Shown: one piece after another, positions 7,632-13,462 of the stretch | Position numbering within the stretch: the first letter of the stretch is position 1 | How the letters are laid out: every line of letters starts with the position of its first letter | Assembly: GCA_937897315.1 (NCBI GenBank) | Contig: CALCNS010000191.1 | Coordinates: 1 to 13,462 of the forward strand | DNA length: 13,462 bases | Source of the DNA: an uncultured Bacillota bacterium | GTDB lineage: Bacteria > Bacillota > JAAYKD01 | Direction of reading: 5' to 3' | Program-made: the position numbers and the translations under genes | The notes under the pieces: generated by a model | Databases searched by the model: none | The model's input: only the letters and a program-made list of their open reading frames with translations | What the model was told of the DNA's origin: nothing

Positions 7632-10600
7632 TCATTTTAAAAACTTTGCTGGAATTGGTCTATCTAATCTCCAAGTTACATTCATGGGCTTACTGCCTTC
7701 GTGCTTCACATAATTCGCTGTACCAAGATACGTGTAAAGCGCTGCACCAGCAAAATCATTCTTAAACTCACGTACGAAGAGCAGAATTTTGCTTCCCATT
7801 TTTTTATGGTGGATGTATCTTTGCCCTGTGGAAGAAGTATCAGGGGTCGTGCTTTGACTTTGCCAATGAAACAGCTCTTCATTGATTGAATAATCATTAT
7901 ACATAGTTGTAGGGGAATAATGTTTGGCAGATTTATTTAAAGTGACGAAGAAAACATCCAATTTTCTGTCCGGTAACCATTTCACACCTTGTTGTACAGT
8001 GTTCGGTAGCATGTAATCCATGGCTAATAATATCTGGTCACGAGTGTACGAACAATGCAAGTCCAATGGGCAATCAAAACCTAACTCTACCGGCTCATCA
8101 ATAAAATCAATATGGTCGTACTTGTAATGCAGTACATCCATCAGCTCTGCTAGCATAATCGGGCTGTTGATTAGGGTAAAAAGATTATCTACAACCTCAT
8201 CACTATTCCAATCCTCTGCTACTTTTCCCCAAACAGAATAGTAAAACATTTGCATCATTCTTTGCTCAAGAGGAGCGAGTTTTGAAAAAACTACCTTATC
8301 TAAAGCAGGCAATACCTTTAACAGAAAGGCAATCCAACGACGAGAGTCCATTGCTGCAAAACGGATAAAAGCCTTTGTTATTGTACTCTCTGCAGGTTCT
8401 ACAAATGACTCTTTCATATGAGCTAAAACACATAGGCGGGAGAAATTATTCCTGGCATAGATGGTTCGAAGGTCGAGATGATAATAATTCGCAAAATTTG
8501 CCAATGTGAGTGACAACCCAGTATCCTCAGTAAATGTTGTAATACGGCTGACAATACCTGCTCTATTATCAAATGAATTTCTGATGTTATCCAAGATTGC
8601 TTCTGTGGCTTTCTTCTCGAGTTGAATGTAACACCCTTTCGGTGTGGAAATAAAGCCGTTCTTGAGTTCATATTGAATGCTATGCCTAGTGTTTGCGAGC
8701 AAGGCGGTGAATTTCTCTTCAAAGTTATAATTCTTGTTTGCCTGACCAATAAAATCTAATACAGTCAAACATTCCTTCCCCTCGGCAAGACGTAAGCCGC
8801 GTCCTAATTGTTGAAGAAAAACAGTAAGCGATTCCGTTGGTCGCAAAAACAAAACGGTGTTCACGTCAGGAATGTCTACTCCCTCGTTGAATATATCTAC
8901 CACAAAAATGATTCGAATCTCACCGGATAACAAACGTGCTTTTGCTGTATGGCGTTCTAAATCTGAAGATTGGCTGGTTAAAGCGAGGGAAGGTACACAA
9001 TGTCTATTAAAGTGCTCTGCCATGAAATTGGCATGATCAATAGAAACGCAAAAACCAAGAGCTTTCATATCATTCATGTCCGTAACATATTTGTCCAACG
9101 ATTGTATAATATGATCAGCTCGACGCTCAGCAAATACACGGTTAAGCAAGTACAAATTACTTAATTCGCTCTTGTCGTAACCCCCTTTTGTCCAACGTAG
9201 TTGACTTAAGTCAACTGTATCTGAGATGCCAAAATACTGAAACGGAGAAAGCAACTTTCGATCAATCGCTTCGGGTAATCGGATCTCGGCAGCGATACGA
9301 TCATCGAAGTAATCCAGTATATCTTTACAATCCATTCGTTCTGGGGTAGCCGTTAGACCTAGCAGTATCTTAGGCTTGAAATGGCTCAATAATTCTTGGT
9401 ATGTTGGTGCTGCAGCATGATGAAATTCATCTACAACAATGAAATCATAATAATCACAAGGCAACACATCACATAATGATCTTGAGTTAATTGTCTGTAT
9501 TGAGACAAAAAGATAATCAAGCCCCGAAGGATGATAACTCCCCACATATAAATCACCAAAATTATGGTCTTTCAAAACACCGCGAAAGGTATCGAGACTC
9601 TGTTTCAGGATTTCTTCACGATGAGCGACGAAAAGCAACCGGTTAGGTTTTCCTGTATTTTCCCTGCTGAACCGTCGGTAATCGAAAGCTGAAATCACCG
9701 TTTTTCCTGTACCCGTAGCAGAAACAACAAGATTTCGAAACAATCCTCTTACAACCCGTTCGGCTTTAAGCTTATCTAGAATTTCCTGTTGGAAGGGATA
9801 CGGATTAATGTCGAAAAAGAACCTCCGCGTTTCTTCATAACCCGCTTCTTTTTCTGCTTTCAGGGCACGAAATAACCGCTCCCGATCGCTTTGTTTATAA
9901 AGCTCAAATTCACGAGAGTTCCAGTAGGTGTCGAAAGTCGCTGAAATTTTCTGAATAGTGGTAGATAAATCTTTTGCAGTAATCTTGACATTCCATTCTA
10001 AGCCACTCGATATTGCTGTATTGGTCAAGTTTGAAGAACCAACATAGGCAGTGGTAAAGCCTGTGTCCCGATAAAACACATAAGTCTTGGCGTGTAGGCG
10101 AGTACGCTTCGTGTCATAACTTATCATGATTTCAGTATTGGGCAGTTTCGATAATTCCTCTACTGCTTTGATATCGGTTGCACCCATATATGATGTTGTA
10201 ATAACACGAAGATACCCTCCCTTTTGGGTGAATTCTCGTAATTCCCCAATGATGAGACGCAAGCCACTCCATTTGATGAACGAAACAAGAAAATCAATTT
10301 TGTCAGATGAGGTGATTTCTTTTTTTAATTCGGAAAATAATTGTGGTTCGTGAGTTGCTCCCGTAAAAAGACTACTTTGCGCAATCGATGTTTCAGGACG
10401 GTGAAGATCAGAAGCTGTCTTTCCTAAGATTAATTGAGGATCGTTTTCACGTAGCAATGCTAGAAGTAATTCCGCACGTTGATCTATGTTTAAAAAAGCA
10501 TAATCACCATCGTTAGTTGTGATTTGAACCAGCTCGATTATCTTATTTGCTAAACTGATTTGTGCGGAGATATCTCCACCTTTGTCCACAACATTCTCAA

Positions 10601-10757
10601 ACCCTTTTTGCAATATTTCCGAAACGTAACTTGCCAAAACCTTAGGAGCTTCTGCTTCATCGATAAGTTCTGTATACAAACGAGCTTTTGGAATACTCGA
10701 AAGCTCATTATTTATCTGTTTATTGATGACCTGCTCAAATAAACCTGGCTTCAGCAT
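7632..10757 (-). CDS. HKD (PLD) nuclease - SF2 helicase - DUF3427 fusion protein
   Basis: A 1041-residue, three-part protein. An N-terminal phospholipase-D/HKD nuclease-like domain (about 130-285) carries H222-x-K224 followed by GSSN at 240-243. A superfamily 2 helicase core follows: ATGTGKT at 347-353 (Walker A), DEFH at 443-446 (motif II), TAT at 469-471 (motif III), FNEGVDIPDV at 623-632 (motif V) and QQLGRGLR at 649-656 (motif VI). The remaining region, about 700-1041, matches the place and style of DUF3427. Such proteins are ATP-dependent DNA translocases with a putative phosphodiesterase; many lie in mobile or defence regions, but this one matches no named system I know. ATG 10757 has AAGGAGA at 10765-10771. 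Sampled lines are AT-rich (8461-8520: 24/60 GC; 9001-9060: 22/60) against 33-34/60 in the adjacent operon, suggesting horizontal origin. Confidence 0.88.
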   Translation of the reverse strand: MLKPGLFEQVINKQINNELSSIPKARLYTELIDEAEAPKVLASYVSEILQKGFENVVDKGGDISAQISLANKIIELVQITTNDGDYAFLNIDQRAELLLALLRENDPQLILGKTASDLHRPETSIAQSSLFTGATHEPQLFSELKKEITSSDKIDFLVSFIKWSGLRLIIGELREFTQKGGYLRVITTSYMGATDIKAVEELSKLPNTEIMISYDTKRTRLHAKTYVFYRDTGFTTAYVGSSNLTNTAISSGLEWNVKITAKDLSTTIQKISATFDTYWNSREFELYKQSDRERLFRALKAEKEAGYEETRRFFFDINPYPFQQEILDKLKAERVVRGLFRNLVVSATGTGKTVISAFDYRRFSRENTGKPNRLLFVAHREEILKQSLDTFRGVLKDHNFGDLYVGSYHPSGLDYLFVSIQTINSRSLCDVLPCDYYDFIVVDEFHHAAAPTYQELLSHFKPKILLGLTATPERMDCKDILDYFDDRIAAEIRLPEAIDRKLLSPFQYFGISDTVDLSQLRWTKGGYDKSELSNLYLLNRVFAERRADHIIQSLDKYVTDMNDMKALGFCVSIDHANFMAEHFNRHCVPSLALTSQSSDLERHTAKARLLSGEIRIIFVVDIFNEGVDIPDVNTVLFLRPTESLTVFLQQLGRGLRLAEGKECLTVLDFIGQANKNYNFEEKFTALLANTRHSIQYELKNGFISTPKGCYIQLEKKATEAILDNIRNSFDNRAGIVSRITTFTEDTGLSLTLANFANYYHLDLRTIYARNNFSRLCVLAHMKESFVEPAESTITKAFIRFAAMDSRRWIAFLLKVLPALDKVVFSKLAPLEQRMMQMFYYSVWGKVAEDWNSDEVVDNLFTLINSPIMLAELMDVLHYKYDHIDFIDEPVELGFDCPLDLHCSYTRDQILLAMDYMLPNTVQQGVKWLPDRKLDVFFVTLNKSAKHYSPTTMYNDYSINEELFHWQSQSTTPDTSSTGQRYIHHKKMGSKILLFVREFKNDFAGAALYTYLGTANYVKHEGSKPMNVTWRLDRPIPAKFLK

Positions 10758-10807
10758 AATGAAGTCTCCTTTTCTACGCTTGTTAGATGGGATTTATGAA
10801 CACTCAT
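10751..10807 (-). other. Possible 18-codon upstream ORF overlapping the helicase start
   Basis: On the minus strand ATG 10807 opens an 18-codon frame (MSVHKSHLTSVEKETSLC) whose TGA stop at 10751-10753 lies just inside the helicase coding sequence. A GAGGAG precedes the ATG but only two bases away, which is close for a ribosome site. It would pass through one arm of the inverted repeat. It may be chance; it is kept because of its position. Confidence 0.2.
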
Positions 10808-10851
10808 TGCTCCTCACAAATTCCACCACTTTATTTCAACAAGCGTAGAAA
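10771..10851. repeat. 14-bp perfect inverted repeat in the helicase leader
   Basis: TTTCTACGCTTGTT (10771-10784) and AACAAGCGTAGAAA (10838-10851) are exact reverse complements separated by 53 bp. In a minus-strand transcript the second arm ends directly against the helicase Shine-Dalgarno, and the first arm lies at the likely 5' end. It could be an RNA stem, a paired operator, or a recombinase site. The repeat is seen directly; its role is not known. Confidence 0.75.
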
Positions 10852-10859
10852 TAATTCCT

Positions 10860-10888
10860 TTCATATATATTTGCAAAAAATTAAACAA
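10860..10888 (-). promoter_or_regulatory. Possible promoter of the helicase-nuclease gene
   Basis: The minus strand has TTGTTT (10883-10888), a 17-base AT-rich spacer and TATGAA (10860-10865). The matches are moderate (3/6 and 4/6). Transcription would start near 10853, right at the outer edge of the inverted repeat, giving a leader of about 96 nt. Confidence 0.4.
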
Positions 10889-10902
10889 CTAAGCTTCTCT
10901 CA

Positions 10903-10920
10903 CCCTCCCTCCCTTCCCCC
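10903..10920 (-). other. Predicted G-quadruplex / i-motif tract
   Basis: The plus strand has four C-runs, CCC T CCC T CCC TT CCCCC. The minus strand therefore reads GGGGG AA GGG A GGG A GGG, which fits the G3+N1-7 quadruplex pattern with very short loops. It lies in a longer pyrimidine-rich stretch (about 10894-10930) and occupies the place where a -35 box for the plus-strand promoter would be. The motif is visible; folding in the cell is inference. Confidence 0.6.
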
Positions 10921-10933
10921 ACTTACCCTTTTA

Positions 10934-10942
10934 TGCTATAAT
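10934..10942 (+). promoter_or_regulatory. Extended -10 promoter for the DUF1905/GyrI-like genes
   Basis: TGC followed by a consensus TATAAT (10937-10942) makes an extended -10 element, with the start site expected near 10949. There is no TTGACA-like hexamer at the proper distance; that position is held by the C-rich tract. The gene's Shine-Dalgarno and ATG follow at 10953-10969, so the leader is very short. Confidence 0.6.
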
Positions 10943-10966
10943 CAACCTCATCAGGGGGTGTTCATC

Positions 10967-11254
10967 ATGAACGAAAAAACCTACGAATTCGAAGCGGTAA
11001 TCCAAAAGGTGCCCGACATAGACGGTGCTTTTGTGGCGGTTCCCTTTAACATTCGCGATGTCTTTGGCAAAGGTCGGGTGAAAGTCTTGGCAACGTTCAA
11101 CGGCGAACCCTACGAGGGTAGCATTGTCAACATGGGTATCACCCATCCCGACGGTTCTGTCTGTTACATCATTGGCATTCGTAAAGATATTCGAGCTAAA
11201 ATTGGCAAACAACCAGGCGATGTCATACAGGTCACCGTCAAGGAAAGAGCGTAA
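10967..11254 (+). CDS. DUF1905 domain protein
   Basis: A 95-residue protein that is a single DUF1905 domain: YEFEAVIQKVPDIDGAFVAV, then DVFGKGRVKVLATFNG, then SIVNMGITHPDG and IGIRKDIRAKIGKQPGDVIQ. This is a small beta-rich fold of unknown biochemical role, often found alone or fused to OmdA/YdeI-type domains. The frame is open back to an ATG at 10787, but that would run through the promoter, the G-rich tract and the inverted repeat. AGGGGGTG at 10953-10960 precedes ATG 10967, and the domain begins there. The GyrI-like gene follows after about 20 bp, so the two form an operon. Confidence 0.85.
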   Translation: MNEKTYEFEAVIQKVPDIDGAFVAVPFNIRDVFGKGRVKVLATFNGEPYEGSIVNMGITHPDGSVCYIIGIRKDIRAKIGKQPGDVIQVTVKERA

Positions 11255-11274
11255 TACGGCAGGGGGTGAAGGTA

Positions 11275-11916
11275 TTGGGAGCCTACGATTTCAAGAAAGA
11301 ATACAAAGAGCTTTATTCGCCCAAAATAGTTCCGGCACTGGTTCAGGTACCGGTAATGTCTTTCCTTATGGTGAACGGCAAGGGAAATCCCAATACTGCG
11401 GTAGAGTATAAACAAGCGGTGGAAGCACTATATACCTTGACCTATGGTATTAAAATGAGCAAAATGAGTGGACAACAACCCGAAGGGTATTTCGATTTTG
11501 TCGTACCCCCTCTCGAAGGGCTCTGGTGGCTAGAAGGGGAACCTTTTAACGGAACCGTGTTACATCGCAAAGAGGACTTCTGCTGGCTCATGATGTTGCG
11601 CCAACCCGAGTTCGTTACCCCTGCTGTTTTAGAAGTAGCTAAAGCCACAGCGAAAAAGAAAAAGCCCCTCGTCGACACCTCCAAGGTATATCTCGAAAGC
11701 TTCGAAGAAGGGCTTTGCGCACAGGTCATGCATATTGGCCCCTATGATGACGAACCTACTACCATAGCCATGTTAGACGATTTTATCACCAGAAGCGGAT
11801 ACCTTACCGTTATGTCAGGTCGTAGGCAGCACCATGAAATATACTTAAGTGATCCTAACAAAACCGAAGCGCAGAAAATGAAAACCGTGCTACGGCACCC
11901 TGTTGTAAAAATATAA
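11275..11916 (+). CDS. GyrI-like small-molecule-binding domain protein
   Basis: A 213-residue protein of the GyrI-like (COG4832-type) class, an enlarged relative of the SbmC/BmrR ligand-binding fold. Recognised parts: AYDFKKEYKELYSPK at the N-terminus, GKGNPN (35-40), ALYTLTYGIKMS (51-62), VPPLEGLWWLEG (77-88), LMMLRQPEFVT (105-115), a lysine run at 127-130, EEGLCAQVMHIGPYDDEP (144-161) and HEIYLSDPNKTE (187-198). Relatives bind hydrophobic drugs or act as hydrolases; the ligand here is unknown. A GTG at 11266 is in frame but lies inside the AGGGGG Shine-Dalgarno (11261-11266). TTG 11275 is eight bases downstream and matches the family N-terminus, so TTG is preferred with moderate certainty. 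It is encoded with DUF1905 and ends five bases before the methyltransferase leader promoter. Confidence 0.85.
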   Translation: MGAYDFKKEYKELYSPKIVPALVQVPVMSFLMVNGKGNPNTAVEYKQAVEALYTLTYGIKMSKMSGQQPEGYFDFVVPPLEGLWWLEGEPFNGTVLHRKEDFCWLMMLRQPEFVTPAVLEVAKATAKKKKPLVDTSKVYLESFEEGLCAQVMHIGPYDDEPTTIAMLDDFITRSGYLTVMSGRRQHHEIYLSDPNKTEAQKMKTVLRHPVVKI

Positions 11917-11920
11917 CCAT

Positions 11921-11949
11921 TTGACATATTTTGGGTTTCGTGCTATGCT
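11921..11949 (+). promoter_or_regulatory. Strong sigma-A-type promoter of the methyltransferase leader
   Basis: A consensus TTGACA (11921-11926), a 17-base spacer and TATGCT (11944-11949) preceded by TGC, which gives an extended -10. The start site is expected near 11956. It lies just past the stop of the GyrI-like gene and directly before a strong ribosome site, so it drives the leader ORF and, if the terminator is bypassed, the methyltransferase. Confidence 0.82.
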
Positions 11950-11978
11950 CATCAAAATTGCAAAGGAGGTAAAGGCTT

Positions 11979-12074
11979 ATGACCATGCCTATGTTTGCTA
12001 AAAAGAATACGCAACAACAACAACTCGTTGTCCCACATGGTAACGAGCTTTTGCTGTTGCGGTTTTTGGTGTAG
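11979..12074 (+). CDS. 31-residue leader peptide upstream of the methyltransferase
   Basis: ATG 11979 is preceded by AAAGGAGGT (11962-11970) at ideal spacing, the best ribosome site near this locus, and the frame ends at TAG 12072. The peptide starts MTMPMFAKKNT, continues with four Gln (CAA CAA CAA CAA), LVVPHGNE, and ends LLLLRFLV. It is too short and too oddly composed for a typical enzyme, and it lacks a clear membrane span. Its position between a strong promoter and an intrinsic terminator, ahead of a methyltransferase gene, is that of a regulatory leader ORF. Codon runs (four Gln; Leu as CTT TTG CTG TTG) could be pausing sites, or the nascent chain could stall with a drug. No family is recognised, and expression is inferred from the signals only. 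Confidence 0.65.
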   Translation: MTMPMFAKKNTQQQQLVVPHGNELLLLRFLV

Positions 12075-12095
12075 TTTTACCCTTAGAAACCGAAC
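12010..12095 (+). promoter_or_regulatory. Candidate attenuator RNA structure (alternative hairpins)
   Basis: Inside the leader ORF, 12010-12020 pairs with 12051-12061 (ten pairs, one mismatch), enclosing a second stem 12024-12032 / 12039-12047 with a six-base loop. The 3' arm of that hairpin can instead pair downstream: CGGTTT (12060-12065) with AAACCG (12087-12092). This extends by GTT/AAC around a bulge into the first bases of the terminator stem (12093-12095). Ribosome position on the leader could choose between them. The overlap with the terminator is short, so the switch is tentative. Confidence 0.45.
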
Positions 12096-12131
12096 GGACC
12101 ATTGGCTGAGTTGCCAGTGGTCCGTTTTTTT
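12093..12131 (+). terminator. Intrinsic terminator (attenuator) before the methyltransferase
   Basis: AACGGACCA (12093-12101) pairs with TGGTCCGTT (12118-12126). The stem continues through a T-G wobble into TGGC/GCCA, closing on the loop TGAGTT (12107-12112). Seven T follow from 12125. It sits 19 bases after the leader stop and 22 bases before the methyltransferase ATG, so it stops transcripts before that gene unless prevented from folding. Confidence 0.9.
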
Positions 12132-12152
12132 ATGTAAAGGGGGAGGAAATTA

Positions 12153-13055
12153 ATGAAGTCCATTGATGAAAAGGTTCTTGCTGCTTACAATGCCGGTATC
12201 GAGAAAAATCGATTACGCCAAGGGTTGGGTCTTATTGAATTCGAGCGAACCAAGGAGCTACTCCATGCTTATTTGCCACACCCGCATGCTTTCGAGCACA
12301 AGCAAACCGTCATCTACGATATTGGCGGTGGTTATGGCGAGTATGCTTATTATTTAACTGCTCTTGGCTACGAGGTAGACCTGTTCGATTTATCTCCTAC
12401 CAACATTGCCATGTCGCATGATCTGGGGCAGGAACACGGTTTCTCGTTGCACTGCGCCGAAGTGGCCGATGCACGTCACATAGGTCGAGAGGATGAAAGT
12501 GCCGATGCCATCTTATTACTCGGTCCACTGTACCATATTATCAGTGCCGAGGAGCGCCGGCTGTGCTTGCTGGAGTGTTCTCGGTTGTTAAAACCTCAGG
12601 GCATATTGTTTACAGCAGCCATCACTCGTTATGCCACCACCTTGTGGGCACTCACTTCGTATCATAAGAACCAGTTGCTCGATGACCCTGCTTTTTACCA
12701 CATGTTAGAACAGGAGGTGAAATCCGGGCATCATATTCCACCAGAGAACTCACGTTACCAGGGTATGGGACAATCTTATTTTCACTTACCGCGTGAGTTC
12801 AAAAGCGAGGTAGAAGAAGCCGGTTTTCAGGACATGCAGGTCCATGGTGTCGTTGGCCCGGGTTGGCTGGCACAAAATGTAGATGAGGTTTGGGGAGATC
12901 CCATGAAACGTGAAAGTATCATGCGCATTGTTCGTTTATGCGATAAAGAAGATAGCATTATGGGGCTATCGACACACTTGCTTGGTGTCTGCAGAAAGGA
13001 TTGTCACTCCAGAGAAAGAACAGTAACAGCAAAAGAAGTGTGGGAGGTTTTTTAG
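12153..13055 (+). CDS. Class I SAM-dependent methyltransferase
   Basis: A 300-residue Rossmann-fold methyltransferase. Motif I is DIGGGYGEY at 56-64, the acidic residue after strand 2 is D79 (LFDLS), the post-motif II acidic residue is D106 (VADAR), and the motif IV region is DAILLLGPLYHI at 118-129, followed by LLKPQGIL at 145-152. The GPLYH signature belongs to a common group of Bacillota small-molecule or unassigned methyltransferases. The C-terminal 100 residues are a lid with no recognised motif, so substrate is unknown. ATG 12153 has GGGGGAGG at 12138-12145. The gene lies behind its own promoter, leader ORF and terminator, so it is probably expressed only when the attenuator is bypassed. 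The next gene starts on the base after its stop. Nothing appears broken. An antibiotic- or ribosome-related role is only an inference from the leader. Confidence 0.85.
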   Translation: MKSIDEKVLAAYNAGIEKNRLRQGLGLIEFERTKELLHAYLPHPHAFEHKQTVIYDIGGGYGEYAYYLTALGYEVDLFDLSPTNIAMSHDLGQEHGFSLHCAEVADARHIGREDESADAILLLGPLYHIISAEERRLCLLECSRLLKPQGILFTAAITRYATTLWALTSYHKNQLLDDPAFYHMLEQEVKSGHHIPPENSRYQGMGQSYFHLPREFKSEVEEAGFQDMQVHGVVGPGWLAQNVDEVWGDPMKRESIMRIVRLCDKEDSIMGLSTHLLGVCRKDCHSRERTVTAKEVWEVF

Positions 13056-13462
13056 GTGAAAGACAATATAATGCAATTACTACGTGACGAGGGAGTAGAA
13101 CCCACTTTTGCGGTTCTTGCAGAGGCATTAGGCGAAGCAAACGCTGCATATGTTGCCTTTCTTCAAGAACTGGCTCGTCATGGCATCGAGTTGGTGTGGC
13201 GCTATTACCCCGATGGCAAAGCCTGGTTGGCTAAGGGGCTCATCTCTTGGACAGGGGTTCGAGGGGGCAAAAAAGAAGCCACCGTTTGTTGGTTATCGGT
13301 TTGGAGTGGCTTCTTTAAGGTGACGATTTATATTCCCGAAAAAGCACGAGCAGAAGCACTTCAACTTCCGCTAAAAGAGCGAACCAAACAGATGATTGTA
13401 AGCTCGCCGACCATGGGAAAGTTGCAATTCTTTCCCGTAGTGTTTGACGTGAGTTCCACTAC
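13056..13462 (+). CDS. DUF3788 family protein (3' end outside window)
   Basis: GTG 13056 follows the methyltransferase stop with no gap, with GGGAGG at 13042-13047 eight bases upstream. The frame stays open to the window end (about 135 residues). The pattern ELVWRYYPDGKAWLAKGL, then CWLSVWSGFFKVTIYI, then SPTMGKLQFFPVVFDV fits DUF3788, a small soluble family of about 140 residues with no known function, so only a few residues are probably missing. A later ATG at 13071 is possible but has a poorer ribosome site. Co-transcription and probable translational coupling with the methyltransferase suggest a shared role under the same attenuator. Confidence 0.78.
   Translation, partial: MKDNIMQLLRDEGVEPTFAVLAEALGEANAAYVAFLQELARHGIELVWRYYPDGKAWLAKGLISWTGVRGGKKEATVCWLSVWSGFFKVTIYIPEKARAEALQLPLKERTKQMIVSSPTMGKLQFFPVVFDVSST

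Noticed and set aside
10787..10966. N-terminal extension of the DUF1905 gene to ATG 10787
   Set aside because: It would translate the inverted repeat, C-rich tract and promoter region, has no ribosome site, and the DUF1905 domain starts at ATG 10967 behind AGGGGGTG.
12012..12023. CAACAACAACAA as a microsatellite or start of a CRISPR/direct repeat
   Set aside because: Only four triplets, all in frame as Gln codons in the leader ORF; no spaced repeats occur anywhere in the window.

Overview
The window reads as a chromosomal stretch of a Bacillota (Firmicutes) bacterium, probably a Clostridia-type lineage. Every gene has a strong AGGAGG-type Shine-Dalgarno, intrinsic terminators end in U-tracts, and the protein families (two half-size COG0701 permeases, DUF2200, DUF7000-like, YhaO/YhaN-like pair, DUF3788, GyrI-like) are common there. 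Hand-counted sample lines give about 50-57% GC for most of the window. The species cannot be named from the sequence.

Layout. (1) Positions 1-1937, plus strand: the 3' end of one permease half, its overlapping partner, a DUF7000-like protein and a YfcE-type metallophosphoesterase, closed by a bidirectional terminator at 1950-1985. (2) Positions 7511 down to 1988, minus strand: a tight four-gene operon, DUF2200 protein > MTA/SAH nucleosidase > Mre11/SbcD-like nuclease > Rad50/SbcC-like ATPase with two central membrane helices (YhaO/YhaN-like). (3) Positions 10757-7632, minus strand: one large AT-richer gene encoding an HKD (PLD) nuclease + SF2 helicase + DUF3427 fusion, probably acquired horizontally. 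(4) Positions 10758-10966: a divergent intergenic region with a 14-bp perfect inverted repeat, a predicted G-quadruplex run and a promoter on each strand. (5) Positions 10967-13462, plus strand: DUF1905 protein, GyrI-like small-molecule-binding protein, then a strong promoter, a 31-codon leader ORF and an intrinsic terminator placed before a class I SAM methyltransferase and a DUF3788 protein that runs off the end.

The most noteworthy structure is region 5. TTGACA-N17-TATGCT with an extended -10, a strong Shine-Dalgarno, a 31-aa ORF able to fold into a long hairpin, and a textbook terminator all precede the methyltransferase. This has the architecture of a ribosome-mediated attenuator, such as those controlling antibiotic-resistance or amino-acid genes. 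With the GyrI-like protein upstream, a drug- or translation-stress-responsive unit is a reasonable but unproven inference. Second is the helicase-nuclease gene, with its unusual 5' region and its position directly upstream, with no visible terminator, of a DNA-end-processing operon.

No tRNA, rRNA, CRISPR array, transposase or insertion-sequence ends were recognised.
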